Of a stretch of DNA of 64,000 nucleotides, positions 35,256 to 46,085 are shown in pieces. The DNA comes from Trema orientale. Lineage: Eukaryota; Streptophyta; Magnoliopsida; Rosales; Cannabaceae. Positions within the stretch are counted from its first letter, which is position 1; every line of letters begins with the position of its first letter. A program made the position numbers and the translations under genes. The stretch lies in the NCBI GenBank assembly GCA_002914845.1, contig JXTC01000213.1, positions 168,554-232,553 of the forward strand, given 5' to 3'. Under the pieces are notes generated by a model. That model made no database searches and had not been told where the DNA came from. It worked only from the letters and a program-made list of their open reading frames with translations.

Positions 35256-36644
35256 TCAATCCAGTAGAGTCCGAAGCTTGCCGAGAAAATCATCGATATA
35301 AGAAGACTCAAAATCTTTGTGAAGTATCAGCTCTCGTAACTTGGCGCGGTTGGCTCTAATCTCTCTTCCAACCTCATTATTGTCTTCTTCCATCACAATC
35401 TTAATCGCGTTGCAAACACCATCTCTGCTGAACAACCCACTTTCTTCACCTTTCTCCACTTCGGACCCAACCTTGAGACTATCTGCCATAAGCCTCGCAT
35501 TGAAAATCTGATCAGACAAAAAGGGTATAAACACAAGCTGGCATTTATTCATCAATGCCTCAAACAAAGATCCCGCCCCACAGTGAGTAACATGGCACCC
35601 AATAGACGGATGCTCCAAGATTTGTGGTTGTTGAATCCAACCCCCATGAACCACACCTCTTCCCTTAACTCTCTCTACAAAACCTTCTGGTAAAGCTTCA
35701 TCAATGGATTCCACCCCTGAAGGTGGCCTTAGAGCCGCCAAAAAGGGCAGCCCCGAAAGCTCCAAACCCAACACTAGTTCTTGGAGTTGGTCTTGTGTTA
35801 AGGTCGCCTCACTTCCAAATGCGCAGTAAACTACGGAACCGGGCTTAAACCCGCCTAGAAACCGAACCCATTTTTGTTCCAACATGGAGACTGGTGGTTC
35901 TGGTATGAGCGGTCCTGAAAGCAACAGGGGCTTCCCGAACTGAGTTTCGAGGTAGTCGACAAATGGGCCATCGATCTCTCTACACGCCTTGAACCCGATC
36001 GCGTCACACTGGGTGAAGCCCACATACCAGCGATCGAAGAAGAGAACATCGCCGTTGAACTTAGTAGTGCTTTCGTTAAGCAAGGCTCGCGCTTCGTGGA
36101 GATGGAGGTTGATCGCTGAATCCGGGTAGCCAGGGGGTGGTTGCATGAAGTCCATCTCTGAAAATTGGTGTCTCCCCGTGATAAGGTGCCTGGAAGGGGA
36201 TAAGTTGTAAGCTAATGTTACAGGACTGATGACCGAATAGTGCAACGATTTGAGGCCTAAGCGGCGAGCCAACTTGGGAATCCAATAAACGAAATCAAAG
36301 AAGACAAAGTCGGGTTTGAGGTGTCGTAGGAGGAGTTCAAGGTCGTTTTCTGTTCGGTCCATGGCGGTCATTATGAGTGGGATCAAGGATGGAAGGACGT
36401 CATTTGTGGTCTCGGCGCCGGGAGGGAGGCCTTCCACGTGGGGAACGGTGATTGGATAAAAGGTTATGAGATCTGGGAAGTGATTCAAATGCTCTATCTT
36501 GGATTGAGTCTTGGTGGGGATGAAGAAGGAGCTTTTATGGCCCTTTTTGGCCAATTTGTTTGAGAGGTGAAGGTATAGGTTAATGTGGCCTAAAGCAAAC
36601 CATGGGCACATCGCAATGTGGAAAGAAGAACCTGATCCCTCCAT
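35256..36644 (-). CDS. UDP-glycosyltransferase, UGT79-like (copy C)
   Basis: Intronless, 462 residues, same family as copies A and B but the most divergent of the three. His20 (PWFALGH) and Asp117 (FVFFDF) are kept. The PSPG box runs from Trp336 to Gln379. Two unusual residues lie in it: His351 where the family usually has Phe (GCHVTHCG), and Ala357 in place of Trp (HCGAGS). The acceptor side also differs (residues 150-165 are shorter than in A and B). The start at 36644 is preferred over the in-frame Met at 36677 because it aligns with the other two N-termini. The reading frame is clean from start to stop, so the gene is probably functional, but the substitutions leave sugar-donor use open. 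Confidence 0.92.
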   Translation of the reverse strand: MEGSGSSFHIAMCPWFALGHINLYLHLSNKLAKKGHKSSFFIPTKTQSKIEHLNHFPDLITFYPITVPHVEGLPPGAETTNDVLPSLIPLIMTAMDRTENDLELLLRHLKPDFVFFDFVYWIPKLARRLGLKSLHYSVISPVTLAYNLSPSRHLITGRHQFSEMDFMQPPPGYPDSAINLHLHEARALLNESTTKFNGDVLFFDRWYVGFTQCDAIGFKACREIDGPFVDYLETQFGKPLLLSGPLIPEPPVSMLEQKWVRFLGGFKPGSVVYCAFGSEATLTQDQLQELVLGLELSGLPFLAALRPPSGVESIDEALPEGFVERVKGRGVVHGGWIQQPQILEHPSIGCHVTHCGAGSLFEALMNKCQLVFIPFLSDQIFNARLMADSLKVGSEVEKGEESGLFSRDGVCNAIKIVMEEDNNEVGREIRANRAKLRELILHKDFESSYIDDFLGKLRTLLD

Positions 36645-37859
36645 GTCAAAGTTTGTTGTGATATAATCCTTGCACAAAATTGTAAAACAATATGGATTGT
36701 GAGTTCGAATCCACCCTCCTAAAACTGAAAGGAAAATAAAATTATTTTAAGTGTACAGTGACCGTGAGTAGGGAATTAAAGACGAAAATTAAGGAAAGGA
36801 AAGGATGGTTGTTTGACAGGATTACTGTTCATTTGTCCATAATCTTAATCCATATATAATTAGAGTGGCCGAGGAACCAATCAACGATCGTCACCCCGTC
36901 ATTAACATTGTTGAGTGGAAACCGCTTTAATATTTAATCTTATTGGCAGGTGTACAGTTCTTTTAATTTAGCTTGTAGAGCTGGTGGGAAACATTATATA
37001 ATTATATAAGGTTGGATTTAAACTTAGCGGAAATATGTTTGTCCTAATCAGCCATTAAAATAACAATACGATTCAAAATGAGGATCCACAAGCTAATTAT
37101 TTAAATACTCTTGTAATAAACAATAACGATCCACTAGTTTATTAAATTGGTTTTCGTGAATCATGAGCAATTACTTTTTACTTTTGCTATTATTGAATGA
37201 CTTTTGAGCAATAATTGCTCATATAAACTTATGGGGGAGGTGATGTTTATGATATGAGGACCATATCTAAGGTAGTTTTAACACTCAGCTCTTTAAAGAG
37301 CTAATAATAATAATAATATAATTGTATCGTATTTAACATTAATGTTATACGTGCATATTATTTTGAGTACGTGATTATTAATTATTATGGTTAGAAATCC
37401 TTGTCTTAAGTAATTTTGCTGCTGAGGACGTAGTGCTCTCTAGTACGCGTTAATTCGACATGTACTATTAAGCTGATTTTTTCTCACATGATTATTTGGT
37501 AATTTAATTAATTAGAAAATATTTGATTACCTAATTAGATTTACATAATTTTACATGTGTAACAAATTCTAACTATCGTATTCTTTTTATTTTAATATTT
37601 TTGAGTCAGGTTTTGTCAGATACACTTAATTATTAAATTTCTAGTTCTTGGCATTTATCTATATAATATATGAATTTTATGAAACAATTGTATTTTACAT
37701 GATAGTATTTACTTGGGTTATTGTTTCTTTCAACATTGTGTTCAAAAATAAATAAATATTATGAAAAGTAGTGCCGACTTAACTCCTTAAGCATAGGACT
37801 TATACATAATTTATTCAGTAATTTGGCATAAACCCAGCTTATATTGACATACTCTCTTA
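36645..37859. other. 5' flank of UGT copy C and AT-rich intergenic DNA
   Basis: Presumed promoter region of copy C; no coding content recognised. A short (AAT)n run lies at 37304-37318. Confidence 0.5.
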
Positions 37860-38497
37860 TAGGGGTGTTTATTGATACCGTTAAACCGATGAAACTGATG
37901 AAACCAAATTAAATTGTTGGTTTGGTTCAGTTTCATTTTTGTTTAGTTTGGTTATAGTTTTAGATTTTTCAAATTCATTGATCTAATTTGATTTGTGTTC
38001 TCAGCATGTCAAATCATTGAAACTAAATAAAACCACTATGTCAAATTATTGAAACTAAACCAAACCACGACACTTTTATAAAATATGATCTTATGTATAC
38101 GTATGTATTTATATAATCAAATAGGTGATATACATCCTTTTTATTTGTGTCTATAAAATTTATTATACACTTTAAAGTTTGTAGATATATATATTTTTTA
38201 ACTTAACTTTCTTTGCATCGTACTTGCTTTTGAAATGAGTTTAAACACCTTAGGGTTAAAACAATTTTATAACCAAGTATTTTGTTTTAATTTTTGTGGG
38301 TTTAATTTGTTTTAAAGTATTTAAAACAAAACAAAGTGCTAACTGATGGAACCAAACCAACCAAATCAAACCATTGGATATAGTTTAGTTATGGTTTTAC
38401 TTTAGAATTTGAAACTAATGAAATCAAATCAAAGTAAACCATAGTTTATGGTCTACCATTAAACTGACAAAAACAAGCCACAGACACTCTTATAATT
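37860..38497. mobile_element. probable non-autonomous hAT-like element
   Basis: About 640 bp whose two ends are rich in AAACCAAACC / GGTTTGGTT motifs in opposite orientation, the usual subterminal pattern of plant hAT-type elements. The left end begins 'taggggtgtttattga'; the right end on the complement begins 'taagagtgtctgtggc'. I could not find a matching 8-bp target duplication, so the exact ends are uncertain. No transposase. Confidence 0.5.
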
Positions 38498-38645
38498 TTA
38501 CTTTCCTATATCTCTCTTCTAAAAGCAGTTATAGATAGTTTTTGAATTTGTTGCGCAACTAGTTTTATTGGCAATCAATCTGACAAAAATACAAACATTA
38601 AGTTCATGAATCTTGTAATGGTATTAGTAGTAGAGATCCTGCAGC

Positions 38646-39380
38646 TTTGGTCTGATATAAGCGGTCCTGAAAGCAGCAAGGGCTTTCCAGACTATGCTTC
38701 GAGGTAGTCGATAAACGGTCTGTCGATTTCTCTACACGTCCTGAATCCTAGAGCATCGCATTCGCTTAAGCTCATAAGCAAGCGATCCTGAAAGGGGACA
38801 TCCCTCCCAAACTTCATATTCTTCAACTTAAACCAAGCTCGCACTTTGTGGAGATGGAGCTTGATCGATGAGTTTAGGAAGCCAAGTGTGGGTTGCATTA
38901 AGTCAGCCTTAGACAATTGTCATATTCTTGCGGGAGTTAAGCTGTGACTAATAATTAATGGACTACAGGTAAAGTGTGACAATGATTTGATGCCTAAGCA
39001 GCGTGCCAACTTGGGATTCCAATGGACAAAAATTGAAGAAGACGAAGTCCGCTTTGAGGCCTTGTAGGAGAAGTTCAAGGTCAGGTTCTGTTATGTCCAT
39101 GGCAGTCATGATGAGTGGGAATAAGGGACGAGGCACGTCGTCAGTGGTCTCCGCGCTAGGCAGAAGGCCGTCGATGTTGGGGACAGTGATTGTGACAAAC
39201 GTTATTAGATCAGGGAAATCGTTGGAATGGTCTATCTTTGGTTGAGTTTTGGCTGGGATGAAGAAGGAGATTTTGTGACCATTTCGGGCTAGTTTGTTAG
39301 AGTTGGAGGGATGGGGTAATATGGTCGAAAGCAAACCATGGGTACATTGCTATGTGTAAAGAAGAATTAGATGCCTCCAT
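38646..39380 (-). pseudogene. UGT79-like pseudogene, N-terminal half
   Basis: Starts at an ATG at 39380 that aligns with the paralogue starts and runs to the motif KPLLLSGPLISDQ near 38646, where homology ends. Everything after about residue 250, including the PSPG box, is absent. Defects: a disrupted PWFAFGH region near 39335-39300 (where the catalytic His is expected), a frame change after DFVFFNF (Asp117 replaced by Asn), a deletion around 38920-38960, and a TAG at about 38690 replacing a Gln codon. It resembles copies A and B more than C. It cannot encode a working enzyme. Confidence 0.9.
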
Positions 39381-39689
39381 ATATTAGAATTTTCTTCGTT
39401 GATCACAAATCAGTACTCAAGAAAATCGAGTAGAAAACTAGGTGCAAATTAAGCGAGAAGGAGGAGGAGAAAAGATGATTAGTATTTGTTGTATCTGAAA
39501 CGATATTTAAAAGCGGCAGAGGAAATTGTTGTGCGATTAGTGTTTGTCCTCCTTCAAACATCACTTATCGTTATCAACAATAAAAAACTATTCTTAAAAA
39601 AAACTTATTTATTTACCTTCAAAATCCTAAAAACTTCACACTTATCAATGTCACACTTTTTTCCAACTGAGGTTTTTAATAAATAGCAA

Positions 39690-39766
39690 AATGGTTGTTA
39701 AGAAAGAGAGAAAGAGAAAGGTGGAGAGAGAGGGGGAGAGGGAGAGAAACCATCAAGAAGAAGAAG

Positions 39767-39818
<52 letters not shown>

Positions 39819-40020
39819 AGGGAGAGAATAAGAATTCCCAAGCTTTCATATTCCCTATGAAATAGAGATATTAATCAAGCAAGAGAAGAAAAAGTGCTTT
39901 CATGTTCTTCATGAGATGGAAACCAAGCTCTGGTTTTAGAGAGAAAACCGAGAAGAAGAAGTGAGAGAAAGAGAGAGAAAACGAAAATAGAAGGGAAAAA
40001 GAGGAGGGAGAAATGTGGTA
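39690..40020. repeat. GA-rich low-complexity tract
   Basis: Purine-rich DNA with a near-perfect (AG)n core at about 39771-39811, followed by AAGAAG-type repeats. No gene. Confidence 0.85.
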
Positions 40021-40204
40021 AAATAAAATAACATCAATTTAATACTTCCACTTACCAAGTCCTCACTTATGGTCAATGGCAGATTAGAAAACCCGTTTTT
40101 TTCCTCTCTACCTAGTTCTAGGTTTTGATCCCAAAAAAGTTAGTATATGAGCATAGTCTTAAAAAAGAATTAATGACCTAAACAATTCTATCCATGTCTT
40201 TTTC

Positions 40205-40356
40205 TCGAAAGTCAACCCATTTTTGGTCTAGAGTGGAGATTGTTGGTTCTAGTAAGAGCAGCCCAAATATCAACGAGGGCTTCCCAAACTCTTTCTTGAG
40301 CTACTCGAGAAATGGGCCATTGATTTCTCTACAAGCTTTGAATCCTAGAGCACCCA
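40205..40356 (-). pseudogene. UGT79-like internal remnant
   Basis: About 50 codons corresponding to residues ~216-265 of the paralogues: GALGFKACREINGPFLE, a TAG, then LKKEFGKPSLIFGLLLLEP and STLDQKWVDF. It overlaps in homology with the end of the pseudogene at 38646, so it comes from a different gene copy and is not its continuation. Nothing of the N-terminal domain or PSPG box is left. Confidence 0.85.
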
Positions 40357-40440
40357 CTAAAATAAATTTATAATGAATTTCTAAATATGCTCATTCCTAT
40401 CGTCTTAATTGATTATGGAAAATGCTACCATTGCTGTTGA

Positions 40441-40720
40441 TTATCAATTAATTTATAATTATAAATTCGTAGAGAATTATACTTATCAACTAGTTAACTA
40501 TTTTCTCCAAAAATTAGTTCTTATTATTTAATTTATAATTATAAATTAATTGATAAATACACTTGTTAACTAGCTAGTCGAATATTTTTCTTTTAGATGA
40601 TTAACAACTATATAGTTTATAATTATAAATTGATTGAGAACTATACTTATCTACTAATTGACTATTTTTTCCTTAGACTAGTTAATTATCATTTAGTATA
40701 TAATTATAAACTGTATGGTT
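40441..40720. repeat. four diverged ~80-bp tandem repeats with a palindromic core
   Basis: The core 'tttataattataaa' (the last copy reads 'tatataattataaa') occurs near 40453, 40542, 40620 and 40700. Each is followed by variants of 'aactatacttatcaactagt' and 'gactattttttcctta'. The copies are well diverged. Confidence 0.65.
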
Positions 40721-40781
40721 GGGATTTCAAATTGTAGCTCGAAATCTGGCCACCATGAGCATTCTAGACCGTCCTTAGCTC

Positions 40782-40789
40782 CTGTGTTC
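40782..40789. repeat. outer target-site duplication, left (cctgtgtt)
   Basis: Eight bases directly before the terminal CAAGG of hAT copy 1. They match not the bases after copy 1 but those after hAT copy 2, at 57735-57742. Confidence 0.9.
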
Positions 40790-41121
40790 AAGGTTTTAAA
40801 AAGCTTAATCGGGAATCGAGGCGTTTTGCTTTAGCCTCACGAGGTGTAAGCCTTGAGGCGAACCGAGGCGTAAGCCTCGACTTTAAGTAATAAAAAACCC
40901 CTTAAAAATTCATAAAGAAATAGAAAACTCCTTAAAATAAAAGTCTTACACAACATTATAGCAAAAGACACAATTGCATAATAAAGGCATAAAATTCATG
41001 ACAATTAGTAGCAAAATATTTCATAAAACTACGAACCAAAGTCATCGCCGCATCAGAAATATAAATCCAAATATTAATAGCATAAGAATAGAACTTAGAT
41101 GTCTAGAAATGATGTTCTAAC

Positions 41122-43139
41122 TCAAAACCCTAAGAGATCCTCATCCTCAATCTCATTATCATCATCACTATTGGGATTTTCGGAAGAATCATCATATTGA
41201 ATAGCTCGATCATCTTCTCCATCACTCTCATCACCATATTCAAATTCTTCTTCTCCATCCAAATACATTGGAGCTTTTTCTTTTCCTACATCATAACATT
41301 TGAAGATAAATAATTTATAATATGCATAATGCAATGATCTATACCTATACTTTATTAATTATATAATTGATAATATGATAAGATTTTGATAATAACCTTT
41401 TTCTGATGCTTTGCTTCTCCTCCTTTTTTTTAGTCTTTAGGAACTTCCACCCACATCCTCTACATCAATAGCCTCATTCAAATCAATCATCCTAGTTTCT
41501 TCATCATCTTCATCATTTAGGTTTGCCACCCACTCATCATCAGAAGATACATTTTCAACAATCAAAGGATCATCTTCTTCCTTGCGTGATTTTGCCTTCA
41601 AAAATTTATGCTTCAATTTTTTGTTGTACATAATGTAGACCAAAGTATTCATTCTAGACATGGTTAGTCGATTTCTTCTCTTTGTATGCACTTGATTGAA
41701 CGTACTCCAATTACGTTCACACGCCGATGATGAACAAGTAAGACCTAGGACTCTTATCGCAAATGCTTTTAATTCTGGAACTTCATCTCCAAATTGATCC
41801 CACCAGTCAACTGTATGGTAAAAAAAAAGAAGAAAATGTGTAAATAACTCTTATATCTACAAAGTTAAAGAGAAACAAACAATAAGTCAAGTGTATTCAC
41901 CTGGTTGACGTGTTTGGTATGATGCAATGGCTGCTTTAAAGCCNNNNNNNNNNNNNNNNNNNNNNNNNNNNNNNNNNNNNNNNNNNNNNNNNNNNNNNNN
42001 NNNNNNNNNNNNNNNNNNNNNNNNNNNNNNNNNNNNNNNNNNNNNNNNNNNNNNNNNNNTTGTGGCAGTTCTCCAATCTTTTCAAGCATTAAATCAATAC
42101 AATGAGCGGCACATGGAGTCCAATATAATTGCTTCCTCTTTTTCATTAAGAGATTCCCAGCTGCCTTGTATGCACTTGCATTATCAGTTACCACTTGAAC
42201 AACAAGATCTTCTCCAATTTCTTCAACAACATCATCCAGCAATTTGAACAAGAAGTTTGCATCTTTAATATAATCTGATGCATCAATTGTTTTCAAAAAA
42301 ACTGTCCCATAAGGATTGTTAATAAGGAAATTGATCAGGCCTCTATTTCTACCATCTGACCAACCATCTGATAATAGCGAAACTCCTGTCCGTTTCCATG
42401 TTGTTTTTATATCATCCACAATTTTCATTGTAGTTTTTCGTTCTTCATCCAATATCCATGTTCGCATCTCATGCATTGTAGGAGCTTTCAATCCTCTACC
42501 ATAATTTCCAATGGATCGTAACATGTTAAAATATGAAGGACTCCTTGCGGCATTAAATGAAATTCCATTTTCAAAAAAGAATCTTCCAATGTCTAAACAA
42601 ACTTGATTTCGGTGCTCTTTTGCGGTGGCTGGAGTAATTGTTTTTGCTGTGGCATTGGGTGATTTTTCATCATCATTTTCATCCAAATCAACAACAAACC
42701 GATCCATAGGTCCCCGAGTTGCTCGAGAGGAAAGAGTACTACCACCGGAGTAAGATTTCTTCTCTTCAAATGGAGAACTACCGCTGCCACTACCGAAATA
42801 AGCTCCTGAGTTCACCATTTCATCAAATTTTCTTTGATTTAAATGCTTCAAATCAGTAAAGTTCTTCATATATTCAATCATCTCTTGTTTAGTTTCTTGT
42901 GGTACTTTAGGACATAGTGCTACATTTTTACGTGTCCCTCCAAGATGATCTTTTAACCTCTTAACACCACCAGTGATAACCTTACTACAAAACTTACATT
43001 TCAGGTAAACATATCCTTTTTTTTTCCCGTCTCCCGGGACAGCAACTTGAACTCCATATTTCCATGCAGGATCCTTTCTTTGGCCCCCTTTACTTCCACC
43101 ACCATTCCCAATCTCATTATCCTTAGAACATCTAACCAT
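41122..43139 (-). pseudogene. hAT transposase (BED finger, DUF659, hATC), copy 1
   Basis: Starts at 43139. Residues ~45-80 are a BED-type zinc finger (YLKCKFCSKVITGGVKRLKDHL). The DUF659 catalytic region follows, with LSDGWSDGRNRGLINFL and VVTDNASAYKAAG, then CAAHCIDLMLEKIG before the N gap at 41944. After the gap an intron is likely at 41811-41900 (GTGAAT...ATACAG). Then comes the hATC dimerisation region (WDQFGDEVPEL, SSSACERNWSTFNQVHTKRR), and an acidic tail after a second intron, with the stop at 41122. A TAA at 41437-41439 stands where copy 2 has CAA, so this copy is truncated before the tail. The transposase would cut and paste elements carrying these ends. Confidence 0.88.
41944..42059. 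other. assembly gap (116 N) in hAT copy 1
   Basis: Run of N inside the transposase. At least the 228 bases present in copy 2 at 55439-55666 are missing here, so the gap length is not a true size. Confidence 0.98.
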
Positions 43140-44060
43140 TTTATGCTACTTTAATCAACAAAAAAGGGGGAAAAAAAGAACAGCTCTAAATCAATAACAT
43201 GTAAGTGATCAAATAATGAAATCAATAACTCATCATAATATATAAAGATTATTTTTAGGCTGAAGTTGACACTCACCAACTAATAAGGGTGCCTGCCGCT
43301 GCTTATTTGAGTGGCTGCCGCTGGTTATTTGAAAGTGGAGAGGAAGAATATTGTTGGAAGAGAGAAGTGGATGAAGCTGAACTTGTGCTCTGTTTTTTTT
43401 TTCCCTGAAACAGCCGCTGCTAAAGAGGAAGAAGGAGGGAAAGTCTGGAGCAGTCGTGGGACTTGGGAGGGAGGAGAGTGGTGCCTGCCGCTGCTTATTT
43501 GAGTGGCTGCCGCTGGTTATTTGAAAGTGGAGAGGAAGAATATTGTTGGAAGATAGAAGTGGATGAAGCTGAACTTGTGCTCTGTTTTTTTTTCCCTGAA
43601 ACAGCCGCTGCTAAAGAGGAAGAAGGAGGGAAAGTTTGGAGCAGTCGTGATTTGGGAGGGAGGAGAGTGGCTACTTAGGTTAGGCGTAGCTTTTTTTTTT
43701 TAAGAGCCGAATGTGTTTTGCACTTTTGCTTCAGTTATTAGGGTTTTGAAACCCTAAATTTATAAGCTATTAACTTAAAAAAAGCCCAAAGCATTTAAAA
43801 AAACTATTCAGATCAGTTGGGCCCAATAAATTGGCCCAAAGTTCATTAAAAAAGCCCATATTAATTAACTAAACAGATCATGAACAAGAGGCTTAAGCCT
43901 CATAAGCCTCTGAGGCTTAAGCCTCAGAAGCGTGCGCCTCTCTTTCTGAGGCTTAAGCCTTAGCAAGTCCAGCTGAGGCGTAGCCTCAGAGGCGGTTTTC
44001 TTCCACCTCGCCTCGAGGCGCGCCTTGAGGCGCACGCCTCAGCCGCCTTTTAAAACCATG

Positions 44061-44068
44061 GCTGTACT
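44061..44068. repeat. inner target-site duplication, left (gctgtact)
   Basis: Eight bases directly after the terminal CATG of hAT copy 1, identical to 54299-54306 directly before hAT copy 2. Confidence 0.9.
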
Positions 44069-45958
44069 ACCTTGAGGTTGCTCCCCCTGAGTGATGGGGG
44101 ATACTGGCTCTCCCTGAGTAGCTGCTAGCTTACCCAGAGCAGAGACATCAGGAACTGATAGTGGTGCATCTGGTACTGTTGGGTCAGTTTGAACAGGCTC
44201 CCCCTGAGTTGTACCTGGAGTCGAAGTTGGAGCAGTGGTATCATTTGGCACAACAGTAGGATAGGTATTGCGAGGAATCTGAAGGTGAGTGAGCACGGTC
44301 TGAAGAAGACTCTCAATTCCTGCCATTTTAGCAGCCATCATCCACTCAAATTGAGCAATCCTGTGTTTCACATTCTGTCGCTGAGCAGCCTTAGTTTGAG
44401 CAGCTTGAAGGGCTTCCTCACATTTTGCAAACAGCTTGTACTGCCAAGAATTTGCCTTGATACCCAAACTCTTCAATTCTTCCGAGACTGGTGGAGTAGT
44501 GGTGACAGCAATACTTCGTGCACTTTCACAGTGGCTCTGAAAGGTCTTCATGGTCAGCTGAGTAGGCATATTCATGGGTGCCTCATTCATAAATTCATCT
44601 GGAGAGTAGCTATTGATGAGGGCTTGTATGAAGCAGGGGTAAGGTAAAATTCGGGTTGTTGCTTCACTCTAGCCACTAGCAACAATTGCATCGAACATCC
44701 ACTTGGCCAAATCCACTGGTTTGTCAGTGCCTAAAGCATAGATAAACTTGGCGTGTGCCTCACCCACAGAGGAGGTGTGTTTCCTAGGAAACCAGTTGGT
44801 GTGTGCTATTTTGTAGAGCATTCTATACTTTAGAGTAAGACATGGAACAGGGATTGAATTTGATTGTGGCCATTTAGAATCTTTACCATACAGCTCAGTG
44901 GCTACTATGTCTATATCAAATTCTCCAGTGTATGTTCCATCAGTAGGTTCAAGACCTAGAAATTCTTTAATAACAGCAGGTGAAAATTCAACAATGTGAC
45001 ATCAAAAATATACCTTAGAGAACATTGGATGATCAGGATCGTTGATTGATTTCCCAATATTGGCATAGAACTCCTGGACAACGGCTGGGCATGGAGGAGT
45101 TGAGTGCTGCACAGTGTTAATCTATCCTCTTGCAGCAATCAACGTTGGTAGTCCCCATTCTTTGAAATCAGAGATCTTCACCTCCTTCTCGGGATAGACA
45201 AGATGTTTGCTCAAAAATTTTTTATAATGAGATTGTAGATTCTCAATATAAAAGGAGAAGTTGTACGCTTTCTTCAATAGTGTCTTGATCTCGGGTGATG
45301 AAGGAGCTATAATTCGTTGTATCTTCACTTTAGCTTTCCCTTTTTCTTTTGCTGAGGCTTTTTCCTTAAGAATTGGCTTGGGAGAAGAAGAGGGCTTCAA
45401 TTTAGCACCACCTGCTTGTGATTTCTTTGTCTTGGCTGGAGAAGAAATGGGCACTGGCTCATCAGGTATGTTAGTTCCTCCACTTGGTTTAACAGAGCCA
45501 GTATTATGATCCGTGACCTCTGTATCCACGGTCTTTTTTGCTGGATTGAAAGGTTGAGTGTCAGAATCAGCAACTGGCTTGTCAAAACCCAGAACTTATG
45601 TTGACTTGGAGGGTGATTCCGCCTGAGAGATAGAACCAGCTTCTACAGTGTTAGCACTAGACACGCCTGCTGGAACGCATGTGTCAGGAGGATTGTCAGA
45701 ACCCTCTGGTATGCTGTCAGAACTAGGGTTTGAGTCCATCGTCTTCTTTGAAACTTTCTTAGATGATTTCTTCTTGGATGCAACTGCCTTTCTCTCTTTC
45801 GACTGAGATTTAGCTGTTTCTGGAGGAATTTCAGAGAGCTGATTTTCAGGCCCTGATGGGTGTTCAGCTGAGGGAGCAATAAGTCCCTCCAAAGGAGCTT
45901 GAACCTCTTCGATTTTGTCTACCATTGATGAAGCTGAAAAGAGAAAAAGGGGAAACAC
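44061..45958 (-). pseudogene. SIRE-type extra ORF, 5' part
   Basis: Starts near 45958. The first ~250 codons are Ser/Pro/Lys-rich and low complexity (KKKSSKKVSKKT, KEKASAKEKGKAKVKIQR), with a stop at 45596. The central part resembles the family called putative plant transposon protein (AVVQEFYANIGKS, HIVEFSPAVIKEFLGLEPT, GTDKPVDLAKWMFDAI), with stops near 45122, 45000 and 44670. The final part is a helical segment (QYKLFAKCEEALQAAQTKAA) and a Gln/Pro/Thr-rich tail that runs into hAT copy 1 at 44060. Function unknown. Confidence 0.75.
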
Positions 45959-46085
45959 TAGCTACAAGCGGAGCTTGAACAATGTTTAGGGAAACAGAAG
46001 AAGGGAGATGGAGAGAGAAAAGGGAGAGTAGGAAGAAGATGAACAGTAAGGATGAGAGAGAAATAAGAGAGGAGCTAAATAGCAA

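Larger units (their letters stand above)
40790..44060 (-). mobile_element. hAT transposon copy 1
   Basis: 3,271 bp including an N gap. Ends are 'caaggttttaaaaagc' and, on the complement, 'catggttttaaaaggc', giving terminal inverted repeats of about 16 bp with two mismatches. Subterminal DNA is packed with palindromic 'aggcttaagcct' and 'gcctcgaggcg' motifs, strongest at 43887-44045. The 5' leader has a 191-190 bp direct duplication (about 43289-43478 and 43480-43676). It encodes a hAT transposase on the minus strand. The 8-bp flanks do not match each other (cctgtgtt on the left, gctgtact on the right), which is unusual; see the findings. Confidence 0.93.

Noticed and set aside
37860..38497. 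An 8-bp target duplication for the hAT-like element
   Set aside because: Several alignments of the ends were tried and none gave matching flanks, so only a probable element is called.
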